From: Hansfordia pulvinata
Lineage: Eukaryota; Ascomycota; Sordariomycetes; Xylariales
Assembly (NCBI GenBank): GCA_006538405.1
Contig: BJKQ01000058.1
Location: forward strand, 1 to 14,661
Reading direction: 5' to 3'
DNA: 14,661 nucleotides
In this document: positions 1-9,682 of the stretch, one piece after another
Numbering within the stretch: the stretch's first letter is position 1
How the letters are laid out: every line of letters starts with the position of its first letter
Program-made: the position numbers and the translations under genes
The notes under the pieces: model-generated
Databases searched by the model: none
Seen by the model: the letters and a program-made list of their open reading frames with translations, nothing else
Told to the model about the DNA's origin: nothing

Positions 1-1213
1 GCCCGCGCTCTCCCTCTGTCCTCCTCCTTGTGTCTGGCCCTGGTGCGTTTCCCCCGTGTTGCGTCCCCTTCCGCCGCCGGCTCCCCCCTGGTGGTGCCCT
101 TCCGTCCCTTTCTTTCCGTTTCCGCCTTGCGCCCCTCCTCCCCCCGCCCCCCGCCTTTGCTTTCTCGTCCGGTGCCGCCCGCGTCCCCCCTCCCCTCGTC
201 CGCTCCCGTCGGCCTCGTTTCTGGTTCCGCCTCCGCCGGTCTCTGCTCGTCTTCGCTCCCCTCCCTTCGTTCCTGCTTCCTGCCCCCCTCCTTGGCCCCT
301 GCTTTCGCCGTCGTTCGTCTTCCGTCCCTCCCCGCCTTTCCCCTCTGCCCCCGGCCTCCTGCTGCCCCGCCTGTCCCTCTTCCTCCTTCCGGGTGGTCCT
401 CGCCCCCCCTCGCCCCCCGTCCTCTTCTCTTCTTCCCTGCTCCTGTCTTCGCGCCTCGGCCTGCTTTGCCCCCTCTCCTTTTTTCCCGTCCCCGTCCTGG
501 TTCCCCGCCCCCCCGTGCGGGCCTGGGGTTCCCCCGCGGGCCCGGCCCGGCCGCCCCCGTGCCCGCGGTGCGGCGGCCCGGCCCGCCCGGCCCCCGGTTC
601 CCCTCCGCGCTTTTTCCCTGCCCCCCCTTTCCTCTCCGCTCTTGGCGCTGGCCTTCCCGCGGCTGCTGGCCCCCGCTTGCCCTCCCCTTGTTCCTCGTTC
701 CGGGCTTTCCTTGTCCTCCTTCCCCTTCCCGCCCCCCCGCCCTGTCTCCGTCTTTCTTGTCCTCCTCCCCGCGTCGGGCTTGGGTCCTTTGCGCGCCTGC
801 TGCCTTCCTTGGCTGTCGTCGCCGTTTCTCCGGCTCCTTCTCCGGGGTCGCGCCTCCCCCTCCGTTCCCCGTTGTCCCCCTGGCCGGCCCCGCCCTGCCC
901 TCGCCCGTTGCTCGGGCCGCCCTTTGCCTGCCCCTCGCCGGCGCCCGGCCCTGCGCTTCGCGCCGTTCTTCTGCCTCCCCCGGCGCCCCGCCGGGCCTTG
1001 GTTTTTCTCTCCTCCCTCCTCCCTCCGTGCGTCGGGCTTTTTCGCCTGTCTTCGCTCTCGCCTTCCCCGGTTCTCCCCGTCGTCCGGTCCTCTCCCCCCC
1101 GCTCCCTGCTTTCCTGCGCCCTTCGCCGTTTCGCGGTCTCCTTGCTTCTCCTTCGCCCTGCCTGGCTTCCTCTTTGCGCCCCGCCTCTGCCTCCTGGCCG
1201 CCTCCCCCCGGTC
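1..1213 (-). rRNA. 18S rRNA, 5' part, first copy (3' part cut by window edge)
   Basis: Small-subunit rRNA of the cytosolic ribosome. The 5' end is fixed at 1213: the - strand reads GACCGGGGGGAGG, which is the universal eukaryotic start TACCTGGTTGATT with T shown as G. The next 60 or so bases (1141-1200) follow the conserved 5' domain. The 530 loop lies at 654-671 (- strand GGCCAGCAGCCGCGGGAA, with one extra G). The 790-type AGATACC segment is at 229-244. The helix near GACGGAAGGGCACCACC is at about 88-110, preceded by AAAGAAA as in many Pezizomycotina. The left edge cuts the gene just after the GAGAGCTC segment; the missing part is present in the second copy (7925-8458). Two bases are missing at about 204-209 relative to the second copy and to the conserved core. 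No intron is seen. Confidence 0.96.
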
Positions 1214-1923
1214 CCTCTCGTGCGCCGGGGTTGGCCCTCCCCGCCCGGCGGCCGGGCCGCCTTCGTTCCTGCCTGCTGCCCCTCCCCGCCGCTCGGTGGG
1301 CCGCTCCGGCGCTCTGGGCCGGGCCCTTCCCCCGCTGTCGCGCCCTCCGCTTTTCCCCTCTCCCTTCCCCCGGCCTTGGTCCGCCGCCCTTTGGGTTTTT
1401 TCGGCCCTCGTGTGCCTTCTCCGCCCCCCGCGGCGCCGCTGTCCCGCCGGTTCCCGGGCCGCCGCGCGTTCCCCTCGGGCCGGTCTCTCCCGCTGCTTTC
1501 CGTCTCGTCCTCGCCCGCGGCCCCTCCTCTCCCCGCCCCTCCTTTCGCTGTCCCGCCGCCGCGCCCCCGCCTTTGGCCTCCTCGCTCGCGCTGCCGCCGC
1601 GCCCTCGGGGGGTCGGTCCCGCTCTGCCTCCCCCGCCCGCGCCGCCGCTGCCCGGCTGTCCCCGCCCCCGCCCCGGCCCCCGCGCTGCCCGCGCCCTCCT
1701 GCGGCGCCGGCCCTGGCCGCTCGGCCCTGGCCCGGCCTCCCTGCGCCCCCCCGTGGCCCTCCCTCCGTCCGGTCCGGGTCCCCGGGGCCCGCCGCCCGGC
1801 CCGCTGTCCTCCCGTGGCTGCCTGGCGCCCGCCCCCTTTTCTCGGGCCTGCCCCCTTCGCGGCTGCGCCGCGCTCCGCCCTCGTTCTGCTTTCTCCGCTC
1901 TCCTGCTTTCGCTTTCTCCTCTC
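1214..1923 (-). other. Probable 5' external transcribed spacer of the 18S gene
   Basis: This stretch of about 710 bases lies immediately upstream of the 18S 5' end in the transcription direction. Yeast has a 5' ETS of about 700 bases, so its extent fits, but I see no direct mark of the transcription start and the boundary at 1923 is only where a duplicated block begins. The text is rich in C, G and short T runs and has no recognisable gene. Because A and C are merged on this strand, snoRNA pairing sites and hairpins cannot be judged. The copy at 9683 to about 10389 has the same content with run-length differences. Confidence 0.55.
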
Positions 1924-2056
1924 CCCCCCGCCCCCCTTGGTCTCCCCCCTCGCCTCGGCGGGCTCTGGTGCGCCTTTGGCCTTTCCGCCCCCCGCTTTTT
2001 GGTGCGTTTTCGCCGCTGCCCGTGCGCCCCCTCCCTCCCTCTCCGTCCTGCCCGTT
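1924..2056 (-). repeat. IGS duplicated block, 18S-proximal copy
   Basis: About 133 bases are repeated in direct orientation at 3299-3432 (offset about 1375). The match covers CCTTGGTCTCC, the CTCGCCTCGGCGGGCTCTGG stretch, TGCGCCTTTGGCCTTTCCGC and the end GTCCTGCCCGTT. Differences between the two are mostly run lengths, after which the sequences part (TTTTGCGG here, CGTTCCCC in the other). This copy lies about 710 bases upstream of the 18S start, where an RNA polymerase I promoter and initiation site would be expected. A promoter duplicated as an upstream spacer promoter is a known rDNA arrangement. The promoter role is inferred from position and duplication only. Confidence 0.85.
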
Positions 2057-2540
2057 TTTTGCGGCCTTCGTCCCCTTCGCCTTCCCCCCCGCGCCCCCCC
2101 CTCCCGCCGCCCCCCTGCCCCCCTCGGCCTGCCCCGCGGCCCCCCCTCCCCCTCCGCCTCCGCCTCCCCTCCGGCTCCCCCCGCCCTGCCCCTCCCCTCC
2201 TGCCCCCGGGGGGGGTGCCCCTGGGCGGGGGGGTCGTGGTCCCTCGGGGTCCCCTTTTCGCTTTTGGTGGGCCCCTGCCCTGGCCGGGGCTTTGTTCTCG
2301 GGTCTGCCCCGGCCTTTCCCCGCCTCCCCGGGTGGTCCCGGCCGGCTCGGGCGTGCCCCGTTTCGCCCCTCCCTGGGGCGCCGGGGCGGCGCTGCCCTCG
2401 GCCGGGCTCTCTTCCCTTCGCTCGCGGGCTCTCCTGCCCCCGCCTGGTCTGTGTTGCCCGGGTTGCCCGGTGCTGGGCCTCCCCCTCCTGGTTCCCCGGT
2501 GGGTCGGCCGGGCTGGGTGCCGCTCGGGGGTGTCCCGTGC
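2057..2540 (-). other. Intergenic spacer, single-copy stretch
   Basis: About 480 bases of C-rich text between the promoter-proximal block and the subrepeat array. It begins with C runs (2086-2200), including a CTCCGCCTCCGCCTCC stretch, and carries the strongest G runs on this strand (about 2208-2232). I see no gene, tRNA or 5S rRNA here. The corresponding stretch of the second unit is about 10525-11011. Confidence 0.7.
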
Positions 2541-3838
2541 CCTCCCCGGTCCCGGCTCCCGGGTCGGTCCCGGGTCGGCGCCCCCTCCTCCTGCCGCCCC
2601 CTGCTTCCCTCGGGCGCTTCCCGGCCGTTCCGCCGGGTTCCCCTGCGTCTCTTTCGTCTGTCTCTGCTGTCTCCTCCCGCCTCCGCTCGGTTCCCCCTGG
2701 CCCCCTGTGTTTCTTTCCCTCCGTGTCTTCTTCGCCCCTCTTCCCTGTCGCTCCCCTCCCCCCCCTGCCCTCCCCGGCCCCGCCTCGCTGCCCGTTCCTG
2801 TGCTCTGCTGCTCCCGCGGCCTGCCTCCCCTCCCCGGGCCCGCTCCCGTCTCGCTCCGGCCGCGGGCCTTCCCCGCCCCTGCCGGCGCTCCCTCCCCGGG
2901 CTCCCTCCCCGTGCCCCTCCCCGGTCGCGCCCTCCCGGTCCCGGCTCCCGGGTCGGCTCCCCGGCCCCGGCTCCCGGGTCGGTCCGCGCCCTTCCGCGCT
3001 GCGCGGCCCCTCGCCCCCTCCCCCGGGGCCCTCCCCTCTCCGCCTCCTCCTCCCCGCGCCCCCTTGTCCCCCCTCCTCGGGCTCCCGCTCCCCCGGCGCT
3101 TTCGCCGCTTTCGCGCCCTCCTCCCCGGTCCCGCTCCCTGGGCCCCTTCCCCGGTTTCCCCGGGGGCCGTCCCTCCCCCGGCGCGCCCTGCCTGTTCGTG
3201 CCCGGGCCTCCCCGCGCCCCGTCGCGCGCGGTCCCGCGCCCGCTTCGCCCGGCCCCCTTCCCCCGGGCGCCGGGGGGCCCCGCGGCTCCCCCCTCCGTCC
3301 CCCCGCCCCCCTTGGTCTCCCCCTCGCCTCGGCGGGCTCTGGTGCGCCTTTGGCCTTTCCGCCCCCGCTTTTGGGTGCGTTTTCGCCCGCTGCCCGTGCG
3401 CCCCCTCCCCTCCCTCTCCCGTCCTGCCCGTTCGTTCCCCGGTCCCTTCCCGGGTCCGTCCCTCCCCGGGCCCCGCTCCCGGGTCGCCCCTCCCCGGTCG
3501 CGCCTGCGCTGGTCTGCCTCGGGCGCGGTGCCGCCTGTCCCCCGCCTTGGCGCCGCGCGCGCCTCCCCGGTCCCTTCCCGGGTCGCTCCCTCCCCGGTCC
3601 TCTCCCGGGTCCGTGCCTCCCCGGGCGCCGCCTTCCCTGGGTCCTTCTGGGTCCTTCGTCCTCCTCCGGCCTCCGCCCCCGGTCCGGCGCCCCTCCCCGG
3701 CCCTTCCCGGGTCCGTCCTCCCCGGTCCGCTTCGGCCGCGCTTTTCCCCCTCCCGGGTCGGCTCTTTCCCGCCCCTGCCGGGCCTTTCCCTGGGGCGCTC
3801 CCCGGGCCCCGTCGCCTTCGCCGTCGCTCCCGGGTCGG
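2541..3838 (-). repeat. IGS subrepeat array with CCCGGGTC cores, first unit
   Basis: The core CCCGGGTC (often CCCGGGTCGG) recurs at 2558, 2569, 2947, 2973, 3449, 3478, 3577, 3604, 3706, 3752 and 3829, commonly preceded by CTCCCCGGTC or a close variant. Spacing is irregular, so this is a diverged family of short subrepeats and not a clean satellite. Such arrays are usual in the non-transcribed spacer of fungal rDNA, where they may hold enhancer, terminator or replication-fork-barrier sites; none can be assigned here. Each C of the core may be A or C in the real molecule, so the apparent palindrome CCCGGG is not proven. The second copy of the duplicated promoter-like block (3299-3432) sits inside it. 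Confidence 0.85.
3299..3432 (-). repeat. IGS duplicated block, distal copy (possible spacer promoter)
   Basis: Direct repeat of 1924-2056 and of the same size. It lies about 2.1 kb upstream of the 18S start, within the subrepeat array. The two blocks stay alike over their whole length while the flanks are unrelated, which points to selection or recent homogenisation of this segment. If the proximal copy is the polymerase I promoter, this one would be a spacer promoter; that is inference. The equivalent in the second unit is at 11762-11896. Confidence 0.85.
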
Positions 3839-4174
3839 CGGGCGCCTTCCCTCGCCCCCGTCCGCGGCCCCTTCCCGGGCCCTCCCCGCGCCCCCGGCCG
3901 TTTCCCCCTCGCCCCCCCTGCGTGGTGCCCCGGGCTGCGTCGCGGGGCGTCCGTTTCGGTGCCCGCTCTGGCCCCGTCCGTCGCTGCCTTCCCCGCTCCC
4001 CCGCCCCTTCTTGGCCCCCGCCTCCTCTCTCCCTCCCCCTTTTGCCCCGCGCCCCCGGCGGCGCCCGCGGCCTTTCCGGCCCGTCCGCGCGCGGCTTCCC
4101 CGGTCGCCGCCTTGCGCGCCCCCCGCCTCCTGCCCTCCGCCCTCCCTTCTCCCCGCCCCGGCGGGTTGCGCTCT
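3839..4174 (-). other. Spacer just downstream of 28S (3' ETS and terminator region)
   Basis: These 336 bases follow the 28S 3' end in the transcription direction. The 3' external transcribed spacer and polymerase I terminator should lie here. I cannot point to a terminator: the T-rich and Reb1-type signals of fungi are unreadable when T appears as G on the transcribed strand. No gene is seen. The exact boundary with 28S is uncertain by perhaps 20-30 bases. Confidence 0.55.
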
Positions 4175-7100
4175 GCGCCTCTCGGCCCCGTCGGGCTTCC
4201 CCTCCGCCGCTCGTCCCCCCCGGCTCCTCTCCTGCTTCCCGGCCCCTTTTGCCCCGCTCCGTCGTCTGCCCCGGCTTTCCTCCCCGCGTGTTTCCCTTCC
4301 CCTCCGCGCCCCCCCCCTCCCTTCGCGCGCGGTGGCGGCCTCGCCCGCTCCGCTCCGCGGCCGGCGCCTCTTCTTCTCCGTCTCCCCCGTGTGGGCGGTC
4401 TCCCCGCGTTCTGGCCTGGGTTCTGCCTTCGCGGCGTTCCGCCCTTCCCCGCCGCTGGTCGCGTCGCGGCCCTGCCCGGTCGGCCCGCCGCCCCCCCCTT
4501 CTCTGCCTGCGCGGTTCCTCTCGTCCTCCGCTCCCTTCCCCTTGCGGTGCGGTCCTCCGTCGGGTCCCCTCCCCTGTCTCCCGCCGGTCTCCCCCCGCTC
4601 CCGTTCCCTCTTCGTGGGTGCCCCCTCCCCCGCTTCCCGCCTTCTGCTTCGGTCTGCTCGGCCGCGCCGCCCTCGCCGGCTCCCCCGCGCCGTCGCTCTG
4701 GCCGCTTGGCCGCCCCCGCCCGTTCTCCCTGTGGTCCCTTTTCTGGCCCCTCTCGCCTCCCCTTTCGCGGGCCTCCCGGCTCGCTCGGCCCCCTTTCCTG
4801 GTTTGTCTTCCCCCTGCCCCTCCCCTCCCGGGGCCTTTTCCCCTTTTGTTCTCCTGGCGCTTTCTGTTCTCCCTGCGCCCCCTTCGGCCCCCTGCGTTCT
4901 GGTTTCCCCGCTGTGCCGCCCCCGCCCCCCCCCCCCTGCCCCTGTCTTCCCCCGGGTCGGCCCGCGCCGGCCCTTCCTCCCCGCCGTTGGCCGTCCCTCC
5001 CGCCCCGCTTCCTTGCCTCCGTCCCCCCCTCGGCGTCGCGGTCTTTCCCCGGCGCCGCCGCTCCCTCCTCTTCTCCCCCTCCTCTGTCTTTTCCCCTGTC
5101 CCCCTCGCGTCCCGCTCCCCCGGGTCTTCTTTCCCCGCTGCTTCTGCCCCGCCCGTTCCCTTGGCTGTGGTTTCGCTCGCTCGTCGCTCGGGCCCGTGGG
5201 CCTCTCGTTCCTCCCTTCCTGCGCGTCCCTCCTTCGCTGCCGCGGCCTTTGGCTCCCTTCCGCGCGTCCTCGTTCCTCCCGCCGTTTCCCCGCGCTTGGT
5301 TGCCTTTCTTCCCTTTGCCCTTCCGCGCCCTGGGCCGCCCTCCCCTTGCGTCCCCTCCCTTTCTGCCCCTCGCCCTGCTCTGTTTTCCTTCGCCCGTCCG
5401 CTTCCCCTTGTCCGTCCCCGTTCTCCGTTGGTTGTTCCCCGTGCGCCGGCCGGCCGCCGCCTGCCCCCGGCGTCCGCCCCCCGCTGCTGCCCGCCGCCGG
5501 CCGGTTGCCCGGCTCGTGGCGCTCTGCTCCCGCGCCGTCCCCCCCCGGCCCCCCGCCCCCCCCCTTCGCGCCCCTCCTTCTCCCGCCGTTCCGGCTCTCT
5601 TTTGCCGCCTTCCCTTCTCTCCCTTGTTCTCTCCCCCGCGGCTGTTCCCCTTGGCGCCCTGCTGCGGTTCTGCGTCCGCCCTGGCTTGCGCCTTCTTCCT
5701 TCCCGTGGCTTTTCCCGGGCCGTCGGGGGCGCCCCCGCCCCGCCCGCGGTGTCGGGCTCTTCCGGCCGTTCCCCCTCGCTCCGGCCCCCCGCTTTCCGGG
5801 TGCTCGCCCGTTCCGCCGCCCCGCGCCCTCTGCCCCGGGCCCCGCCGTCGTCTCCCCGTTCCGTTGCGTTGCCGCGCCCCCCCCCTCCCGGCGCCGGCCT
5901 CTTGCCCGGCTTCCCTTTCGCCCTCCGGCGCCCCGTGCGCCCTTTGCCCCGGCCCTTCCCTCTGGCTTCGGCTCGGCTCCCCCCGTCCCCCCGCTGTTCC
6001 CCTGGCCCCTTTCCCCCTTCGGTCCTTCCCGTTCTCCTTGCCGTCTTTGCTCCTCCCCCCGCTCTGCCCTCGGGGCCGTTCGCCCCGGGCTCCCGCCCTC
6101 GGCTTCGTCCCTGCCCCCCCGGCCGCCTCCTCCTCCGGGCCTCGTTTCTCCCCTGCGGGCGCGGTCTGGGTGCGCCGCTTGCGCGCCCTCCCTTTTCCGG
6201 GCTCGTCCCTTCGGCCGGTGCGTTGTTCCCCCGTCCTTCGCGGCTTCCGCCTTCCCTGGCCCCCGTCCTGCTGTCCCGCTGTCCTCCCCTTTTGTGGTGT
6301 CTGCTGCGCGTCTCCTCTGGCCCCTTCCCCTCGCGTTCGGTTCCTCCCGCCTCGCCCGTTCTGCTTCCCCCCTGGCCCCCTCGTGTTGCTCCCTTCGCCT
6401 GCCCCCGTTCCCTTCCGTCCCCGGGCTTCTTCCCTCTTTCCCGTTTGCGCCTGGCTGCCGGCTCTCTCGCGCCCCGCGTCCCTCCTCCTTCGCTTTCCCT
6501 CCTCCCCCTGCCCCCCCCTGCTCTCCTGCGGGCCCCTTCGGCGGTCCCCCGCTCCTCGCTGGTTCGCTTCGTCTTTCGCCCCCTGCGCCGCTTTGCCGCT
6601 CGCTTTGCCCGTCCGCCCCGCTGCGCGCCTCCCCCCGCGTTTCCTCTGGCTTCCCCTCTCCCCGCCTCGTTCCCCCTCTTTCGGGTCCGCCCCGTTCTGC
6701 TCTTCCTCCCTCCCTCCGCCGCCCTCCGGCTCGGTCGCTGCTGCCCCCTCCGGCTCTCCCCTCCGTTCCCTTTCCTTCCGCGTGCGGGTTTGCCCCCCCC
6801 CCTCGCCCCCCTGTTCGCCTCCTTGGTCCGTGTTTCCCGCCGGGTCCCTGCTGCCCCTTCTGCCCCCTCCTTGCCCTGCGCGTCCCTCGGTCCCCGCGCG
6901 GGTCTTCTGCCCCGGGCTCTCCCCTCCCGGCGGCGTCCCCTTCCCGCCGCCTTTCTCCTCCCGCCGCCCCCGCTGTTGGCCTCCCCCCGGGGCCGTGCCC
7001 CCGCGCGCCCGCCGGCTGCTCCCCTCGCCCCCGTCTGGTCCTCCGCGCTTCCCTTTCCCCCTTTCCCGTGCTCTTTCCCCCTCTTTTCCCCGTGCTTTTC

Positions 7101-7459
7101 CTCTTTCGCTCCCTCTCCTTGTGCGCTCTCGGTCTCTGGCCGGTCTTTCGCTTTCGCCGCCCTTTCCCTCCCCTTTCGCGCCGCCTTCCCCCTCCTCGCC
7201 TCGTCGCCGGCGCCTTCCCGCGCCTTGGTGGCCCCTCGTCCGGGGCTCTCCCCCTCTCCGGCGTCCTGTTCCCCGGCCCTCGCCCGGTCCCGCGTCCCCT
7301 GCCTCCTCTGCCCCTTCCCTTCGGCCCCGCCGGCCCGCTTTCCCCTTTGCGCTGTTGCCGCTTCCCTCGCCGTTCCTCGGGCCCTCCCTGTTGGTTTCTT
7401 TTCCTCCGCTTCTTGCTCTGCTTCCGTTCCGCGGGTCTTCCTCCCTGCTCCGCGGTCCC
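4175..7459 (-). rRNA. 28S (25S/26S-type) rRNA, complete
   Basis: Large-subunit rRNA, holding the peptidyl-transferase centre. The 5' end is placed at 7459, where the - strand gives GGGACCGCGGAGCAGG, that is TTGACCTCGGATCAGG with T shown as G. The standard LSU primer region follows at 7381-7440 (AAGCGGAGGAAAAGAAACC). The conserved core CTCTTAAGGTAGCCAAATG reads at 5239-5264, the GATGTCGGCTCTTCC segment of the catalytic domain at 4656-4674 and the sarcin-ricin loop AGTACGAGAGGAACC at 4513-4527. The terminal GTAGAGTAGCC and TTAAGCC segments lie at about 4193-4250. The 3' end is set near 4175 by length and loss of recognisable 28S sequence, so it is approximate. Length is about 3285, slightly short of typical fungal 28S, in keeping with under-called runs. 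The homing-endonuclease site around CTCTTAAGGTAGC is uninterrupted. Confidence 0.95.
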
Positions 7460-7614
7460 CCCTGCCCCCTTGGGTGTTTCGCGGCCGGGGCCCCCGCCCT
7501 TCCGCCGCGCGCCCGCCTTCCTCCGCTTCGCGCTTCCTGCCCCTCCGCCGCTGCCTTTGCGGCGCTGCCTTTTCCGGCCGGCTCCCCCGCTCCGCCCCCG
7601 GGCTTCCGGGTTTG
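7460..7614 (-). other. Internal transcribed spacer 2 (ITS2)
   Basis: The 155 bases between the 5.8S 3' end and the 28S 5' end, removed during pre-rRNA processing. The length is normal for ascomycetes. It opens on the - strand with CAAACCCGGAAGCC, which fits a CAAACCCT(T/G)AAGCC-type start of Pezizomycotina ITS2. Species-level use is blocked because T and G of the rRNA strand are merged. Confidence 0.93.
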
Positions 7615-7771
7615 CCCTGCCGCTCGCCCCGGCCTGCCCCCTCGCCTCCTCCTGGGCGCCCTGTGCGTTCCCCGCTTCGCTGCTTCCCTGCCTTCTGCCC
7701 TTCCCCTTCCTTCTCGCCTTTCGCTGCGTTCTTCCTCGCTGCCCGCCCCCCGCGCTCCGTTGTTGCCCGTT
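7615..7771 (-). rRNA. 5.8S rRNA, complete
   Basis: The 5.8S rRNA pairs with the 28S 5' end in the large subunit. The - strand starts AACGGGCAACAACGGAGC, matching AACTTTCAACAACGGATC with T as G. It follows the fungal sequence through the GAAGAACGCAGCGAAA core (about 7721-7738) and GAACGCACA (about 7660-7672) to the GAGCGTCATTT end at 7615. Length is 157, against 158 in yeast. It is the clearest single proof of one-for-one replacement, since nearly the whole gene stays aligned with no shift. Confidence 0.97.
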
Positions 7772-7924
7772 TTCCCTTCTTCTGCTTTTCCCTCCGCCGT
7801 GCTCCCCTTCCCCCGCGTTTGGTTTTCCCCCGGCGGTCCCGGGTCGGTCGCGCGCTGCTCGCTCCCGGGCGCCGCCGCGGCCCCCTCGGTCCGTTCCCCT
7901 GGGTTGGGCGTTTCGCCCCCTCTG
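7772..7924 (-). other. Internal transcribed spacer 1 (ITS1)
   Basis: The 153 bases between the 18S 3' end and 5.8S. The first 40 or so bases on the - strand (7885-7930) fit an ITS1 opening of the type CATTACAGAGTT, CTAAACTCCCAACCC, CATGTGAACTTACC with T shown as G, the pattern I associate with Xylariales. A TTGCCTCGGCGG-like segment follows. The length is usual for Sordariomycetes. The family-level hint comes from memory of typical sequences and should be treated as moderate. Confidence 0.93.
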
Positions 7925-9682
7925 TCCTGCTCCCTCCGCTGGTTCCCCCCGGCGCCCTTGTTCCGCCTTTTCCTTCCTCTCCCTGCCCGCGTTTGGCTCC
8001 CTTTCCGGCCCTGCGGTGTCGTTGCCGCCTCCTCTGGGCCCGTCCGCCCGCCTCCCTGCGCCCTTCCCTCGGTCGTCGCGCCGGGCGGTGTGTCCCCCGG
8101 GCCGGGCCGTCCTCCCCGCCCGTTGCTGCCTTCCGCTTCCTCGGGCTTCCTCGTTGCCGCGCCCTCCTTGCCCTGCTCTCTCCCCGCCCGCCCGGGTTTC
8201 CCCCGCTTCCCCGGGTCTCTCTCCCCCGGCCGTCCTCGCTGGCCCTGTCCGTGTCCCGCGCGTGCGGCCCCGCCCCTCTCCGGGCCTCCCCGCCCTGTTC
8301 TTGCCTCCCCTTCCCTCCGCTTGCGCGGCTCGTCCTCTCCGCCGCCCGCGTCCTGCCCCGCCCTCCGGGCTCTTTCGCCGGTTCCGGTCTCGTTCGTTCT
8401 CGCCCTTCCGCCGCCCCTCCTCCCCCCTCCGCCCGGCCCTGCCCCCCCCCCCCCCCTCCCCCGCGCTCTCCCTCTGTCCCTCCTCCTTGTGTCTGGCCCT
8501 GGTGCGTTTCCCCGTGTTGCGTCCCCTTCCGCCGCCGGCTCCCCCCTGGTGGTGCCCTTCCGTCCCTTTCTTTCCGTTTCCGCCTTGCGCCCCTCCTCCC
8601 CCCGCCCCCCCGCCTTTGCTTTCTCGTCCGGTGCCGCCCGCGTCCCCCCTCCCTCGTCCGCTCCCTCGTCGGCCTCGTTTCTGGTTCCGCCTCCGCCGGT
8701 CTCTGCTCGTCTTCGCTCCCCTCCCTTTCGTTCCTGCTTCCTGCCCCCCTCCTTGGCCCCTGCTTTCGCCGTCGTTCGTCTTCCGTCCTCCCCGCCTTTC
8801 CCCTCTGCCCCCGGCCTCCTGCTGCCCCCGCCTGTCCCTCTTCCTCCTTCCGGTGGTCCTCGCCCCCCCCCTCGCCCCCCCGTCCTCTTCTCTTCTTCCC
8901 TGCTCCTGTCTTCGCGCCTCGGCCTGCTTTGCCCCCTCTCCTTTTTTCCCCGTCCCCGTCCTGGTTCCCCGCCCCCCCGTGCCGGGCCTGGGGTTCCCCG
9001 CGGGCCCGGCCCGGCCGCCCCCGTGCCCGCGGTGCGGCGGCCCGGCCCGCCCGGCCCCGGTTCCCCTCCGCGCTTTTTCCCTGCCCCCCTTTCCTCTCCG
9101 CTCTTGGCGCTGGCCTTCCCGCGGCTGCTGGCCCCGCCTTGCCCTCCCCTTGTTCCTCGTTCCGGGCTTTCCTTGTCCTCCTTCCCCTTCCCCGCCCCCC
9201 CGCGCCCTGTCTCCGTCTTTCTTGTCCCTCCTCCCCGCGTCGGGCTTGGGTCCTTTGCGCGCCTGCTGCCTTCCTTGGCTGTCGTCGCCGTTTCTCCGGC
9301 TCCTTCTCCGGGGTCGCGCCCTCCCCTCCGTTCCCCGTTGTCCCCCTGGCCGGCCCCGCCCCTGCCCTCGCCCGTTGCTCGGGCCGCCCTTTGCCTGCCC
9401 CTCGCCGGCGCCCGGCCCTGCGCTTCGCGCCGTTCTTCTGCCTCCCCCGGCGCCCCGCCGGGCCTTGGTTTTTCCTCTCCTCCCTCCCTCCTCCGTGCGT
9501 CGGGCTTTTTCGCCTGTCTTCGCTCTCGCCTTCCCCGGTTCTCCCCGTCGTCCGGTCCTCTCCCTCCCCGCTCCCTGCTTTCCTGCGCCCTTCGCCGTTT
9601 CGCGGTCTCCTTGCTTCTCCTTCGCCCTGCCTGGCTTCCTCTTTGCGCCCCGCCTCTGCCTCCTGGCCGCCTCCCCCCGGTC
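7925..9682 (-). rRNA. 18S rRNA, complete
   Basis: Complete small-subunit rRNA gene. The 5' end is at 9682 (same TACCTGGTTGATT start as the first copy). The 530 loop is at 9116-9132, the decoding-site segment GTACACACCGCCCGTC reads at 8080-8095, and the end GGATCATTA stops at 7925. The bases before it read as AAGTCGTAACAAGG, then TCTCCGTTGGTGAACC, then AGCGGAGGGATCATTA, the form seen in Sordariomycetes and relatives. Length is 1758, about 40 short of a typical fungal 18S, explained by under-called runs. For example GATTTTGTGGGTGGTGGTG appears as a run of 15 (8442-8456) where 17 are expected. No group I intron is present at the common insertion sites I checked. Between about 8300 and 8410 the rRNA is clearly fungal (GACCTTAACCTGCTAAATAG). 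Confidence 0.97.

Noticed and set aside
1384..1402. Short resemblance to the conserved KKPNS loop of ribosomal protein uS12 if U were inserted on the - strand
   Set aside because: Only six residues fit and the flanks do not. The site lies in the 5' ETS upstream of 18S, and the insertion model is ruled out by the rRNA matches.
1924..3432. Direct repeats of 133 bp read as terminal repeats of a mobile element
   Set aside because: The segment between them is rDNA spacer with subrepeats and no coding region, and the arrangement is the same in both units. A duplicated spacer element explains it better.
2541..3838. CRISPR-like array from the repeated CCCGGGTC cores
   Set aside because: Cores are 8-10 bases with irregular spacing and variable flanks, in a eukaryotic rDNA spacer.
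8442..8456. Poly-C tract as a G-quadruplex or i-motif element (also 4925-4936 and 13382-13396)
   Set aside because: The 8442-8456 run is the 18S segment TTTTGTGGGTGGTGGTG with T shown as G, so the pure run does not exist in the real gene. The 28S runs are probably merged in the same way.
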